DNA of 35,476 nt. It comes from JBBIGV01 sp037447335 (GTDB taxonomy: Bacteria > Bacteroidota > Ignavibacteria > Ignavibacteriales > Ignavibacteriaceae). Where the stretch lies: assembly GCA_037447335.1 (NCBI GenBank), contig JBBIGV010000029.1, forward strand, positions 1 to 35,476. Direction: 5' to 3'. This document shows, piece by piece, positions 23,631 to 32,413 of the stretch; position 1 is the first letter of the stretch, and every line of letters starts with the position of its first letter. Both the position numbers and the translations under genes were made by a program. The notes below the pieces were generated by a model. The model was not told the DNA's origin. It ran no database searches and saw nothing but the letters and a program-made list of their open reading frames with translations.

Positions 23631-24136
23631 AAAACTTTCTTATTTTAAACTTATAAAGGTATAACAATAATAAATAAAATTTCAAATATTAAAAACCATT
23701 CAACTCCCCTTATTAAACCTTTTCATCTTTTATTTACCCAAATGGGTCAAGATTTTAGAAACCCGGCAAATCTGAATTTAAGTTCTCAATAATTTTCTTA
23801 AAACACGAAATGTTTACAAATTCAGAAATTGCAAATAAACTTTTCCTGAGTAAAAAAACTGCTGTATGCCACAGAAGCCATATGATGCAAAAGCTGGACC
23901 TCCAATCCCTCCCAGGTTTGATTAAGTTTGCTGTTGAGTATTCGATCTTGTATAGGAATGATTAGGGCATCCTCGTTGTTTGAGTTGTACTCAAAGTTAA
24001 CAGTTGCCGTGGGAGAGAAGAACAGGGTGGTCATTTGTTATCCCAAAAGTTATTATGAGATATATATAATTTTTCTTATTTTGATTAAAGTTAATAAGTT
24101 TTATAAAAGCTAATTTTAAAATAGCAAAGAATAAAT
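23631..24136. other. Intergenic region between two toxin-antitoxin loci
   Basis: A minus-strand reading of 70 residues (23822-24034) exists but has no recognisable motif, ribosome binding site or neighbour support, so it is not called. The two toxin-antitoxin loci point away from each other, so the interval should contain both promoters. No repeat or RNA gene was recognised. Confidence 0.4.
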
Positions 24137-24349
24137 ATGCAAAACACAGAACTAAAACAAGAAATTGAGAAAATAATCTATAACCTTCCTGATACAAAGC
24201 TGAAAGCTGTAAGAGATTTTGCAAGTTATCTGAGGGATAAACAGGAAGCCGAAGAGTTTTCAAGAATGCAGATGGATTCAAAAGCCTATCATGAATGGAT
24301 AAATTCTGAAAATGACATTTATGATGAGGTCTTCAAAGATGAGATTTGA
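24137..24349 (+). CDS. Small antitoxin-like protein (DUF2281/MazE-like)
   Basis: A 70-residue, mainly helical, acidic protein: LKQEIEKIIYNLPDTKLKAVRDFASYL followed by a charged region ending VFKDEI. The first half resembles the 'LP..kl.evldFv.fL' helix of DUF2281-type antitoxins. The gene overlaps the following PemK/MazF-like toxin gene by 11 nt, as is usual for such pairs, and the acidic C-terminal tail fits a role in wrapping and neutralising the toxin. The exact family is not certain. No DNA-binding motif is obvious. Confidence 0.75.
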   Translation: MQNTELKQEIEKIIYNLPDTKLKAVRDFASYLRDKQEAEEFSRMQMDSKAYHEWINSENDIYDEVFKDEI

Positions 24350-24695
24350 AACGGGTGATATTATTCTTTGCAGAATACCTATGCCGTCAGAAGAGTTAAC
24401 AAGGCATAAGGTAAGACCTGCTTTAACGGTGTCCAAAACTATAAATAATGAACGACTTAACGATATTATTATAGCTATATGTACTTCAAATACTTCAAGA
24501 AGCAGGGAATCAACTCAATATTTGATAGAAGGTAATGAAATAATTACTGCGGGAATAAAATTACCTTCTGTGGTGAAGTGTGAATCTTTGCTAACAATAA
24601 ATAAGTCAATGGTTATAAAAGTCCTTGGTAAACTTTCTAAAGATGGAATTAAAAAAGTTAATGAATGCTTAAAGGATGCTTTAGAATTAGAGTAA
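24339..24695 (+). CDS. PemK/MazF-family endoribonuclease toxin
   Basis: A 118-residue toxin of the type II PemK/MazF family. The start MRFETGDIILCRIP (GDI motif at the first strand), HKVRPALTVSK (RPALVIS-like motif that carries the catalytic arginine) and KCESLLTINKSMV (the SxL..l strand) are all recognisable. It cuts single-stranded RNA at short sequence motifs when free of antitoxin. The start at 24339 is preferred to one nine codons upstream because it matches the family N-terminus and overlaps the antitoxin by 11 nt. Its 3' end abuts an RHS core remnant on the other strand, with only a few bases between. Confidence 0.88.
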   Translation: MRFETGDIILCRIPMPSEELTRHKVRPALTVSKTINNERLNDIIIAICTSNTSRSRESTQYLIEGNEIITAGIKLPSVVKCESLLTINKSMVIKVLGKLSKDGIKKVNECLKDALELE

Positions 24696-24696
24696 T

Positions 24697-24945
24697 TTAG
24701 TTCTCCATTGGCACCGTTAAGTATTACACTGGTAGAGCCGAGATGGTCTTTCATAAAATATTGGTATTCATAGCTGCTGCCGGTTTTCACTAATCTTCCT
24801 TTTTAATAATCCTTAGGTTATCACTGTGAGAGAAAAAGCTTAACCCAGGTAATGCTTCTGCAAAATCTGTTTTATACACAAAGCCAGAGATGTAATCCTG
24901 TATATAATCTGCAAAACCACTTTCGGAATATACGGTTATATTCAA
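24697..24945 (-). pseudogene. RHS core-domain remnant, copy B
   Basis: The minus strand reads SGFADYIQDYISGFVYKTDF, AEALPGLSFFSHSDNLRIIKK, then a stop/frameshift, then KTGSSYEYQYFMKDHLGSTS and VILNGANGEL. The KDHLGS motif is diagnostic of the RHS repeat-associated core. The frameshift is at the same place as in copy A (22860-23150), so decay preceded or was copied with the duplication. Copy B is slightly better preserved. It has no upstream or downstream continuation as a full RHS gene. Confidence 0.7.
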
Positions 24946-25182
24946 TCATATTGCCTCTATCAAAATATAGCAAATTTTGAACAAAAACCGGCGGGCTTTC
25001 AAGTTCAACATAGACTTGAGGCGATGTTTACTACCCGAATAACATTTTACTATTTCACTGTTTTTATCAGGCAGTAAATCCCGTTCTTAAAACCGAAGTC
25101 CGAATTCAACCTTGTTTCCTTGATATTCAATTAAAACGGGTTTATTTTTAAATATCAACTAAAAAACAAAAAGTATATCACA
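24946..25182. other. Intergenic region upstream of the Fur-family gene
   Basis: No gene or clear repeat seen. The promoter of the regulator at 25183 should lie here; no convincing consensus was found. Confidence 0.4.
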
Positions 25183-25644
25183 TTGAAAAATAATCAGGCA
25201 ACCGAAGTATTCAGGAATTTCCTGAAAAGCGGGAAGAACAGAATAACTCCTGAACGATTCGAGGTTATGGAAGCTGCACTCCAATATGATGGTCATTTCG
25301 GTGCTGACGATCTATACATTATAATGAAAAACAGGAAGTCGCGTGTATCCCGTGCAACTGTGTATAAAACCCTTGAGCTTCTTGTCCAGTGTGAACTTCT
25401 GAGTAAAAGGAATTTTGGCGATAATATTACCCGCTACGAAAGCAGCTATAAACGGCAAAATCATGACCACCTCATTTGTATTGATTGCGGAAGAATCGTA
25501 GAGTTCATTGATACCAAAATCAAAAAACTTCCGGAAGAGATCAGCAATGATCTCGGCTTTAATTTTGAAAGTTACTCATTTAACATTTTTGCGCGGTGTA
25601 AAAATCCGAAAACCTGCAAACATTTCCTGGAACGACATAGTTAA
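25183..25644 (+). CDS. fur: Fur-family metal-dependent transcriptional regulator
   Basis: A 153-residue regulator starting at TTG (no ATG fits). It has an N-terminal winged helix (about 15-85, RITPERFEVMEAAL and SRATVYKTLELL recognition helix) and a C-terminal dimerisation/metal domain with NHDHLICIDCG (His94, His96, Cys99, Cys102) and a second cysteine pair (Cys139, Cys145) for the structural zinc. It could sense iron, peroxide, zinc or manganese; Fur, PerR and Zur cannot be separated by eye. It controls genes by metal-dependent repression. A metallo-beta-lactamase-fold hydrolase follows 33 bp downstream on the same strand. Confidence 0.9.
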   Translation: MKNNQATEVFRNFLKSGKNRITPERFEVMEAALQYDGHFGADDLYIIMKNRKSRVSRATVYKTLELLVQCELLSKRNFGDNITRYESSYKRQNHDHLICIDCGRIVEFIDTKIKKLPEEISNDLGFNFESYSFNIFARCKNPKTCKHFLERHS

Positions 25645-25677
25645 TTCATCAAAAAAAAATCATATTCGGAATACTTA

Positions 25678-26391
25678 ATGACCAAACAAAAATATCCATT
25701 AACCTGGAAGAAAAATAATTTTTCAATCAAGATTTTTTCTTCAATACCAAACATTGCTACAGGTATTCTGCTTACTGCAGGTAAAAATTATTTTGTGATT
25801 GATCCCGGTGATGGAATTCTACGCGACCTTAATAAAGAGATTGGCACAAAGCAAATTCTAAGCATTTCTGATTTGTTCATTACTCACGGTCATCATGATC
25901 ATGTTGGCGGTGTTTGGTCGCTTCTCACTTATTTGCGTGTAATGCACAAACAAACCCCTTTAGCAATTCACTATCCACGCGGTTGTGTTGAGATTGAGAG
26001 CATTTATAATGCATTTATGAGAGTGTATTCAAAGTCCTTATCATACAAAATAAACCTGAAAGAAATTAAGCAGCATAAGAATTTTAAAACTAAAGATGTT
26101 ACAGTCAGACCGTTTCCCGTAATTCACAAAGAGTATTTACCGGATGGAATTTCCACTCGGCAGGTGCCCGCTCTCGGATATAAATTCATTTATAATGGAC
26201 TGAAAATTTGTTACGGCGGCGATACCGCTTATTGTGAAGACCTAGTAAGACTTGCAAAAGGTTCAGACCTTGCTATCATTGAAGCCGGACACGATGATGA
26301 AACACCCGACGGAATGCATATGACTGTAAGTGAAGCTGAATCAATCGGCAGCACTGCAAAAGAATATTTTTTAGTTCACGTTCCCGAATAA
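25678..26391 (+). CDS. MBL-fold metallo-hydrolase (RNase Z-like)
   Basis: A 237-residue metallo-beta-lactamase-fold hydrolase. The metal-binding motif HxHxDH is THGHHDHVGG (His70, His72, Asp74, His75); further ligands are in PVIHKEY (His near 150), GGDTAY (Asp near 181) and the C-terminal LVHVPE. The layout is closest to ribonuclease Z / arylsulfatase-like enzymes, but the exosite typical of tRNase Z is not evident, so substrate is open. It is probably cytoplasmic (no signal peptide). It lies between the Fur-family gene and a secreted beta-propeller gene, all on one strand with short gaps, so a common transcript is possible. Confidence 0.85.
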   Translation: MTKQKYPLTWKKNNFSIKIFSSIPNIATGILLTAGKNYFVIDPGDGILRDLNKEIGTKQILSISDLFITHGHHDHVGGVWSLLTYLRVMHKQTPLAIHYPRGCVEIESIYNAFMRVYSKSLSYKINLKEIKQHKNFKTKDVTVRPFPVIHKEYLPDGISTRQVPALGYKFIYNGLKICYGGDTAYCEDLVRLAKGSDLAIIEAGHDDETPDGMHMTVSEAESIGSTAKEYFLVHVPE

Positions 26392-26418
26392 TTTTTACAA
26401 ACAATATCCAGTAATACT

Positions 26419-27474
26419 ATGAAAACATTCAATTATATTTTAACTGTTCTTATCATTAATACATTTACTGTTACTTTAGCTCAGAATGAAGCGCCTGACA
26501 CACTGCGCTTTGAAGGAGAAAAGAGGCTTAAGAATATTCGTATGCTTACCTTCGAAGGTGAAAATGCTGAAGCATATTTTTCTTTTGATGAAAAGAAACT
26601 GATTTTTCAGGCTACCTTCGGAGATCTGGAGTGTGACCAGATAATCACAATGAATATTGACGGTACTGATAAAAAAATGGTTTCAACCGGCAAAGGCAGA
26701 ACTACCTGCGCATACTACTTGCCCGGAGACGAGAGAATAATTTATGCATCAACTCATCATTATGACGAGAACTGCCCCGAACCGCCCGACAGAAGCAAAG
26801 GTTACGTTTGGAAATTATATGAAGAGTTCGACATCTTTGCAGCCAATGCTGATGGTTCCGATCTCATCCAGCTTACTAACTCTAACAGGTATGATGCTGA
26901 AGCAACAGTCTCCCCTCTCGGTGATAAGATTGTCTTCACTTCCATGCGCGATGGTGATCCGGAGATTTATGTAATGGATATTGATGGCAGCAATCAAACA
27001 AGACTTACGTTCGAAAAAGGATATGACGGCGGTCCGTTCTTTTCACACGATGGAAGCAAAATTGTTTTTAGGGCAGGCCGTCCTAAAACAGAAAAAGAAC
27101 TCGAAGATTATAATGAACTTGTTGAAACCGGATTAGTTCGTCCGACTGCACTTGAAATTTACTTTATGAATGCCGACGGCAGCGACATACGACAAGTAAC
27201 AAATTTCGGTAAAGCAAGCTTTGCACCGTTTTTTCATCCTGACGGCGAGCGGATAATTTTTTCTTCCAACAAGAACAGCAAATCCGGAAGAGAGTTTAAT
27301 CTTTTTATTATAAACATTGATGGAACCGGACTTGAACAGGTTACGTTTAACGAATCCTTCGATGGCTTTCCTATGTTCAGCAGTGATGGAAAGAAACTGG
27401 TTTTTGCATCTAACAGGTTTTACAGAAATTTCGGCGATACAAATGTTTTTATTGCTGATTGGGTTGATGAATAA
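26419..27474 (+). CDS. Secreted TolB-like WD40/PD40 beta-propeller protein
   Basis: A 351-residue exported protein: signal peptide to about residue 21 (cut after TLA), then repeated PD40 blades with the recurring pattern 'DG.kIvF.S.rdg..eIyvmniDGs..rqlT', for example LGDKIVFTSMRDGDPEIYVM and the later HPDGERIIFSSNKNSKSG. At least five blades are visible. Proteins of this type act in the periplasm or outside, as TolB-like adaptors or as propeller domains of peptidases. A Cys pair (near residues 76 and 95) may form a disulphide. It ends 24 bp before the M28 peptidase gene, and the two are very likely co-transcribed. Confidence 0.85.
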   Translation: MKTFNYILTVLIINTFTVTLAQNEAPDTLRFEGEKRLKNIRMLTFEGENAEAYFSFDEKKLIFQATFGDLECDQIITMNIDGTDKKMVSTGKGRTTCAYYLPGDERIIYASTHHYDENCPEPPDRSKGYVWKLYEEFDIFAANADGSDLIQLTNSNRYDAEATVSPLGDKIVFTSMRDGDPEIYVMDIDGSNQTRLTFEKGYDGGPFFSHDGSKIVFRAGRPKTEKELEDYNELVETGLVRPTALEIYFMNADGSDIRQVTNFGKASFAPFFHPDGERIIFSSNKNSKSGREFNLFIINIDGTGLEQVTFNESFDGFPMFSSDGKKLVFASNRFYRNFGDTNVFIADWVDE

Positions 27475-27498
27475 TAATATTTATAAAGGAATAATCTG

Positions 27499-29328
27499 AT
27501 GAATTTCAAATTGATGTTTACACACAACAGGATCAGTCTTGTAATAGTTTTCGTTCTGCTCTTTTTTTCAACGGGCTTTTTGTTTATTGATGAACAAGTA
27601 AAAGGTGAGAACGAATTAACTGATAATCTTAAAAAGCATGTTTACTATCTGGCTTCAGAAGAACTTAAGGGAATATTTTCCGGTACTGAAGAGTGTTATA
27701 AAGCGGCATTATATATTAAAGATCATTTTACAAATGCCGGGCTAATACCTCTCTTTAATGACAGTTATTTGCAGGAATTTACGTTCAGCGCCGGTGTTGA
27801 ATTGGGATCAAATAATTCGTTAAAAATTTCTTTCGATGGAACCGAATATTTCCTGAACCTTAACAGCGATTTTATTACCGCACCATTTTCCGGCACTTCA
27901 ACGGCAAGCGGTGAAATGGTTTTTGCAGGATACGGTATCTCTGCATCAAAGCTTAATTATGATGATTATGCTGATATAGATGTAACGGATAAGATTGTCC
28001 TTGTTATGCGTTATCACCCGGAGTATGAAAGCCCGCACTCACAGTTTGACGAATACGCTTCTTTCCGCTATAAAGCAACGGTTGCAAGAGATAAAGGAGC
28101 AAAAGGTATTATTTTCGTAAACGGACATGCACCAAAAGATGATGATGATAAGCTGATGGAATTTAAGTTTGACCGCGGCGCTTCTGTCAGGGATATTTCT
28201 GTAGTACACATCAAAAGAAATATAGTTGACGAACTTTTCTCATCACTTGGTAAAGATTTTAAGAATTACCAGCAGCAGATTACAGAAGCCAAACAGCCTG
28301 CATCATTCATTTTTGAAAATGCATTAGCTGAGATGAGTACAGAAGTAAATGAAGTTCAGAAAATAACCTGGAACGTTGCAGGATATTTAGAGGGTAATGA
28401 CCCTGAATTGAAGAATGAATACATCGTAATAGGCGCACACTTCGATCATCTTGGTATGGGAGAGGTTGGCTCTCTCTACAGAGGAGATGAACCAAAAATT
28501 CATTACGGCGCTGATGACAATGCGTCCGGTACAGCAGGAATGATGGAACTTGCAAGTCTGTTTGCTCAAAATAAAAGTGAATTAAAACGCAGTATCATCT
28601 TCATGGGTTTTTCGGGTGAAGAACTGGGCTTACTCGGTTCCGGTTTTTTTGTGAATCACTCCCCTGTTCTCGTAACGCAAATGTCTGCTATGATAAATCT
28701 TGATATGATAGGCAGGTTAAATGATGATAAACAACTTGTTGTGTATGGCACCGGCACTTCACCAAATTTTCCTGATTTATTAACAAACAAAAATAAATAT
28801 GAATTCAAATTGTCATTCGTAGAAGATGGTTACGGACCAAGTGATCATTCATCATTCTATGGTAAAGAAATTCCGGTGCTCTTCTTTTTTACGGGCACTC
28901 ATACCGATTATCATCGTCCCACTGATACAGCAGATAAAATCAATTTTGAAGGTTTAACGAAAGTAACAAACTATGTTTATGACGTTGCCTCTGAACTTGT
29001 AAATAAAGATGAACGTCCGGTATATGTCCATGTTCCAAGGAAAGACGGCGGTACTATGGGAGGCTGGCGGGTTTATGTTGGAACAATACCCGATTATGCA
29101 ACCAATATTGAAGGTTTCGGCATATCGGGTGTTAATGAAGGCAGCCCGGCACAAAAAGCAGGTATTCAGGCTGGTGATATAATGATCAGATTCGGAGAAA
29201 GGAAGATCACAAACATTTATGATTATGTTTATGCATTGCGTGAATATGTCCCCGGCGATGTTGTTGATGTTGTGATTCTTCGCAACGGCGAAGAAAAAAC
29301 CGTTAAGGTAGAATTAGGTGCAAGGTAA
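27499..29328 (+). CDS. Secreted M28-family metallopeptidase with PA and PDZ domains
   Basis: A 609-residue di-zinc aminopeptidase-like enzyme. It has an N-terminal signal/anchor (about 12-32), a protease-associated insert (about 130-250), and the M28 catalytic core with GAHFDHLGMG (His near 313), GADDNASG (Asp near 339), GFSGEELGLLGS (Glu-Glu near 374), NLDMIGRL (Asp near 401) and SDHSSF...DYHRPTDT (His ligand near 475). A C-terminal PDZ domain (about 543-609; GSPAQKAGIQAGDIMIRF) could bind peptide termini or the neighbouring propeller protein. It should act in the periplasm or on the surface and trim amino acids from peptides. The arrangement PA-M28-PDZ is seen in Bacteroidota. Confidence 0.92.
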   Translation: MNFKLMFTHNRISLVIVFVLLFFSTGFLFIDEQVKGENELTDNLKKHVYYLASEELKGIFSGTEECYKAALYIKDHFTNAGLIPLFNDSYLQEFTFSAGVELGSNNSLKISFDGTEYFLNLNSDFITAPFSGTSTASGEMVFAGYGISASKLNYDDYADIDVTDKIVLVMRYHPEYESPHSQFDEYASFRYKATVARDKGAKGIIFVNGHAPKDDDDKLMEFKFDRGASVRDISVVHIKRNIVDELFSSLGKDFKNYQQQITEAKQPASFIFENALAEMSTEVNEVQKITWNVAGYLEGNDPELKNEYIVIGAHFDHLGMGEVGSLYRGDEPKIHYGADDNASGTAGMMELASLFAQNKSELKRSIIFMGFSGEELGLLGSGFFVNHSPVLVTQMSAMINLDMIGRLNDDKQLVVYGTGTSPNFPDLLTNKNKYEFKLSFVEDGYGPSDHSSFYGKEIPVLFFFTGTHTDYHRPTDTADKINFEGLTKVTNYVYDVASELVNKDERPVYVHVPRKDGGTMGGWRVYVGTIPDYATNIEGFGISGVNEGSPAQKAGIQAGDIMIRFGERKITNIYDYVYALREYVPGDVVDVVILRNGEEKTVKVELGAR

Positions 29329-29462
29329 GGTCAATAAAAGAGTAGATTAAACTTTGTTGCAGCTTTGTATGACAGTGTATGATTTCCGATCTTAATTTTT
29401 AATCTGCTGAAAGGATCATACATACTCAGGAATTTTTTCAAATACTTTAAAAGGAATTCTCT

Positions 29463-29870
29463 ATGAAAAACCGGATGCTGTGGTACCTGCTTCTTTTTCT
29501 TTTGCTTGGAGCCGGCGCACTCTTTCTTTATGAAGAGATGAATGTAATCAAAGTTACCGCTTCCGAATTATCCGCCGACTTCGCAGCTGATAAGACTGAG
29601 GCTGATAAAAAATATCTTAACAGAACCGTTGATGTTACCGGTAAGGTTAAAGCTTTCTATACATTACTTGAAACGAGAGATGTACTCGAATTTAATTTAA
29701 ACGGAACAGGTGAAGATGTATTCTGTTTTTTCTTATCAGCGCAGGACGAATTTAAAGCCAGCCAGTTACAGGAAGATCAAATTGTAAAGGTGAGGGGTAA
29801 ATGCGTGGGAATGGATAAATATGCTTTCGTTAAAGGAGTAAAAATTGAAGTTGATAAGTTCGTTGACTAA
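29463..29870 (+). CDS. Membrane-anchored OB-fold protein (tRNA_anti-like)
   Basis: A 135-residue protein with an N-terminal membrane anchor or uncleaved signal (about 4-23, LLLFLLLGAGALFL) and a small OB-fold: ASELSADFAADKTEADKKYLNRTVDVTGKV, a beta-barrel, then VKVRGKCVGMDKYAFVKG. This arrangement matches the tRNA_anti-like family, whose members are common in Bacteroidota and have no settled function; the name does not imply tRNA binding. The gene follows the M28 peptidase by about 130 bp and precedes yjbQ by 16 bp, so it is probably transcribed with the latter. Confidence 0.8.
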   Translation: MKNRMLWYLLLFLLLGAGALFLYEEMNVIKVTASELSADFAADKTEADKKYLNRTVDVTGKVKAFYTLLETRDVLEFNLNGTGEDVFCFFLSAQDEFKASQLQEDQIVKVRGKCVGMDKYAFVKGVKIEVDKFVD

Positions 29871-29886
29871 GCCTAACAGGCGTTAA

Positions 29887-30318
29887 ATGGAATGGCTGCA
29901 AAAAGAAATCTCTCTTAAAGCACGTAAACGGGGTATGCACATTATTACTGAAGAATTACTTGATGCTTTTCCTGAGCTATCGCAAATTAAAACAGGAATA
30001 CTTCACATATTTATTAAACATACTTCAGCATCACTCACAATAAATGAAAATGTAAGTCCTGATGTAAGAATCGATATAGAATCCCACCTGAATAAACTGA
30101 TTCCTGAAAATGCATCACACTACACTCATACAATGGAAGGACCGGATGATATGCCGGCACATATAAAGGCATCTTTACTTGGTTCAGGTTTAACAATTCC
30201 TATCTCGAAGGGGCGATTAAATTTAGGTACATGGCAGGGAATTTATCTTTGCGAACATCGCAATCACGCTGGAAACAGAAGAGTAGTAATAACAGTGATG
30301 GGTGAGAAGAAAGATTAA
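29887..30318 (+). CDS. yjbQ: YjbQ/UPF0047 family protein (secondary thiamine-phosphate synthase)
   Basis: A 143-residue YjbQ-family protein. The conserved residues are there: IKHTSASLTINENVSPDVR (44-61), YTHTMEGPDDMPAHIKASL (79-97) with clustered histidines, and LGTWQGIYLCEHRNH (113-127). Family members have weak thiamine-phosphate synthase activity, but the physiological role is uncertain. The length is normal for the family. A strong hairpin at 30375-30422 ends the plus-strand block directly afterwards. Confidence 0.93.
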   Translation: MEWLQKEISLKARKRGMHIITEELLDAFPELSQIKTGILHIFIKHTSASLTINENVSPDVRIDIESHLNKLIPENASHYTHTMEGPDDMPAHIKASLLGSGLTIPISKGRLNLGTWQGIYLCEHRNHAGNRRVVITVMGEKKD

Positions 30319-30374
30319 ACTGCGGGTTCTGATTGGGAAAGATCAAATTTTTATATTCAATTATTCAAATCACT

Positions 30375-30430
30375 AACCTTCAACGTTATCAGCGAGAGGA
30401 CAGCACCTTAACGTTGAAGGTTTTCTTTCA
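30375..30430 (+). terminator. Terminator after yjbQ
   Basis: AACCTTCAACGTT (30375-30387) and AACGTTGAAGGTT (30410-30422) form a perfect 13-bp stem with a 22-nt loop, followed by TTCTTTC. The tail is weaker than in the other terminators of the window, but the stem is long and follows a gene end by 57 bp. Confidence 0.6.
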
Positions 30431-30441
30431 CATCAGGTTCT

Positions 30442-30559
30442 GAGGCTGACCAAAAAGTAAATTTTGCAAACAACTCTGAATTTATATGTCTGATTTCAGA
30501 TTAAATTCAAATTCATCGTAGCACAGATTAGTAATCTGTGCTACATTTTGGTCAGCCTC
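30442..30559. mobile_element. 118-bp MITE-like element, copy 3
   Basis: Same sequence as 2788-2905 and 4997-5114, including both 14-bp terminal inverted repeats, but in unrelated flanks (GGTTCT on the left, ACAAAC on the right). This defines the ends of the element independently of the larger 214-bp repeat. No target-site duplication is evident. Confidence 0.8.
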
Positions 30560-30780
30560 ACAAACAGTAACAACACTCTCATCTCTGAGAAACATTTTAA
30601 ACCGTTTTGTGAGCTTTTTGTTTTGTTAACTGGTAAATGCGATTTATCGCATTTAGAACCTGAGGGGGAAAAAAATAATCAGATGTTGTATCAGAAAAAC
30701 ATATCAATGAAAATCTTAACGGCCGGCTAAGATTCAATGTTAGCTATAGGAAATATCCACCAAACATTGAAGGTTCTGTA
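30560..30780. other. Intergenic region between convergent blocks
   Basis: No gene supported. A 22-nt palindrome TAAATGCGAT-TT-ATCGCATTTA occupies 30634-30655, and AACATTGAAGGTT at 30764 echoes the stem of the terminator at 30410-30422. Confidence 0.45.
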
Positions 30781-30782
30781 CA

Positions 30783-30811
30783 AATAAAAAGGCTGCCCTT
30801 GCGGACAGCCT
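30783..30811 (-). terminator. Terminator of the second T9SS protein gene
   Basis: On the minus strand AGGCTGTCC, tetraloop GCAA, GGGCAGCCT (9-bp stem with one G-T pair), then TTTTATTTG. It lies 27 bp downstream of the stop at 30838. Confidence 0.88.
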
Positions 30812-30837
30812 CATAGAATCTAAATTATAATTCAATA

Positions 30838-32088
30838 TTACTTGCTCAAAATCATTTTCTTTGTTTGATTGAAGAAAGGAGTTTCAATCTTATAGAAGTA
30901 TGCACCGCTGGTTAATCCTGAAGCATCAAAGTTAACTGTATGTGTGCCGGCTTCTTTGAAACCGTTTATAAGTGTACTAACTTCCTGTCCCAAAAGATTA
31001 TATACAGTCAATTTAACGTTACCGGCATCAGCCAAACTAAACCTGATTTCTGTTGAGGGATTAAATGGAGTGGGATAATTCTGTTCAAGTGAATAAACAG
31101 AAGGAACGTCAACCTCTACCTCAATTTCAAAACTATATTCATAACTTCCGTCAAAATCCAATTGCTTCAATCTGTATGTATAAACCCCGCTGGTCTGCTG
31201 AATGTCAGTAAATGAATAATGTCTGATTTCAGAAGTAGTAGCTGCGCCACCGACAAAACCTGCAACCGAATAAGATGAATTTTCAGATTTTCTTTCAACA
31301 TCAAAACCCATGTTATTTATTTCGGAAGCGGTTGTCCATTTCAATTCAACAACATTTCCTGTAACATTAGCATAGAAGGCTGTCAGCTCAACTGGTATCG
31401 GGTCGTCATATGTGAGTTTTACAATTGTAAAATTACCCTGTGAACCTGATGTGCCGGCATAATTGCCTGTCCAGCAAGCGCTAAAAAGTGAACCGTAACC
31501 GGTTGTTGAAGTGCCTAATGCATCAGTGCTTCTGCTTGTTCCTGAAAATCCCTGGTGTCTGATCTCAATTAACAAATGCCCGCCATCATATGGATAAAGT
31601 GTATTAAAGGCGATATCCGGGCCAAAGTTATTTGGTATGCTACCGGAGGGATAAGAACCTGCCGGAATAATTAATGAACCTGATCTCACTTGTGTCTGCG
31701 TACCAACAACATTGTTTGCAAATGTGAGGTCGCGGTCGGCAGGAGGAACGCTTTCACTAAGATATACATCGTAGTTAGTGATTGTTACATCAGCAGCCGG
31801 CCATGGATCTGTTGCTGAAACAGGTGTTCTCATACTAAATCCATGGATTTCTTTACCTACGAGTGGTGTTAACAGGCTTTCATGTATAAGCAGTTGATAA
31901 GTTCTTTGTGAATTTGCAAGTGGTCCTAAAAATGTAGCTGTACCTGCAATTGTTGCATAATCTGACGGAACAACCTGGTTCATTACAGACTCCTGAGGAT
32001 ACCAGCCTAAATCACTTGCCTGCTGTGCCACAGCAATAGAAGAACAACTAAGAAAAAGGACGACCAAAAACATTGACAAATATTTCAT
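30838..32088 (-). CDS. Secreted protein with T9SS C-terminal sorting domain
   Basis: A 416-residue exported protein: signal peptide to about residue 21 (SSIAVAQ), a central domain with Ser/Thr/Gly-rich strands and a segment IPVELTAFYANVTGNVVELK that begins the fibronectin-like linker common in these proteins (WTTASEINNMGFDVERK, about 245-330), then the sorting domain (about 330-416: EQNYPTPFNPSTEIRF, VYNLLGQEVSTL, ending TKKMILSK). AAGGAG lies 6 nt before the ATG. It is single in its operon, with its own terminator. It is a surface or secreted T9SS cargo; the binding or catalytic role of the N-terminal half is unknown. Confidence 0.85.
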   Translation of the reverse strand: MKYLSMFLVVLFLSCSSIAVAQQASDLGWYPQESVMNQVVPSDYATIAGTATFLGPLANSQRTYQLLIHESLLTPLVGKEIHGFSMRTPVSATDPWPAADVTITNYDVYLSESVPPADRDLTFANNVVGTQTQVRSGSLIIPAGSYPSGSIPNNFGPDIAFNTLYPYDGGHLLIEIRHQGFSGTSRSTDALGTSTTGYGSLFSACWTGNYAGTSGSQGNFTIVKLTYDDPIPVELTAFYANVTGNVVELKWTTASEINNMGFDVERKSENSSYSVAGFVGGAATTSEIRHYSFTDIQQTSGVYTYRLKQLDFDGSYEYSFEIEVEVDVPSVYSLEQNYPTPFNPSTEIRFSLADAGNVKLTVYNLLGQEVSTLINGFKEAGTHTVNFDASGLTSGAYFYKIETPFFNQTKKMILSK

Positions 32089-32413
32089 TATTACTCCTTC
32101 TTTTATGATTTATTAATGAGGTTGAATGCGATATATATCAATATCTATCATCAGACAAATTTTATTTGAAAAATTATTTGATTTTTTGTAACTGATTGAC
32201 TTCCATAAACCTATTCTTATAAATAATAAGATATTTTCAATTGTGAGAAAAAAAATGTGATTTAATTATCCTCAGAGAATAAAAACACACTTGCTTCGAT
32301 TTAAAGCCAATGTTGCTAAATACAAAATGTTATAAACTGGTGGCACGGTTTATGGATTAATGTACGACGTTATATAAAAACCACACTGAAACTAACAACA
32401 ACTGAGTTATAAA
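32089..32413. other. Divergent intergenic region between T9SS gene and korA copy 2
   Basis: No gene seen. It should hold two divergent promoters. A TGGCACG at 32341-32347, resembling the -24 half of a sigma-54 promoter, lacks a proper -12 half. No Pho-like repeats were found here. Confidence 0.4.

Noticed and set aside
23822..24034. 70-residue minus-strand frame between the toxin-antitoxin loci
   Set aside because: No recognisable motif or ribosome binding site; the composition looks like non-coding sequence.
30548..30730. 60-residue plus-strand frame overlapping the third 118-bp element
   Set aside because: Its start lies inside the element end and it has no similarity to any family I recognise.
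32341..32356. Possible sigma-54 promoter (TGGCACG) upstream of korA copy 2
   Set aside because: The -24 half is perfect, but the -12 half at the right spacing is ATGGA, lacking the essential GC.
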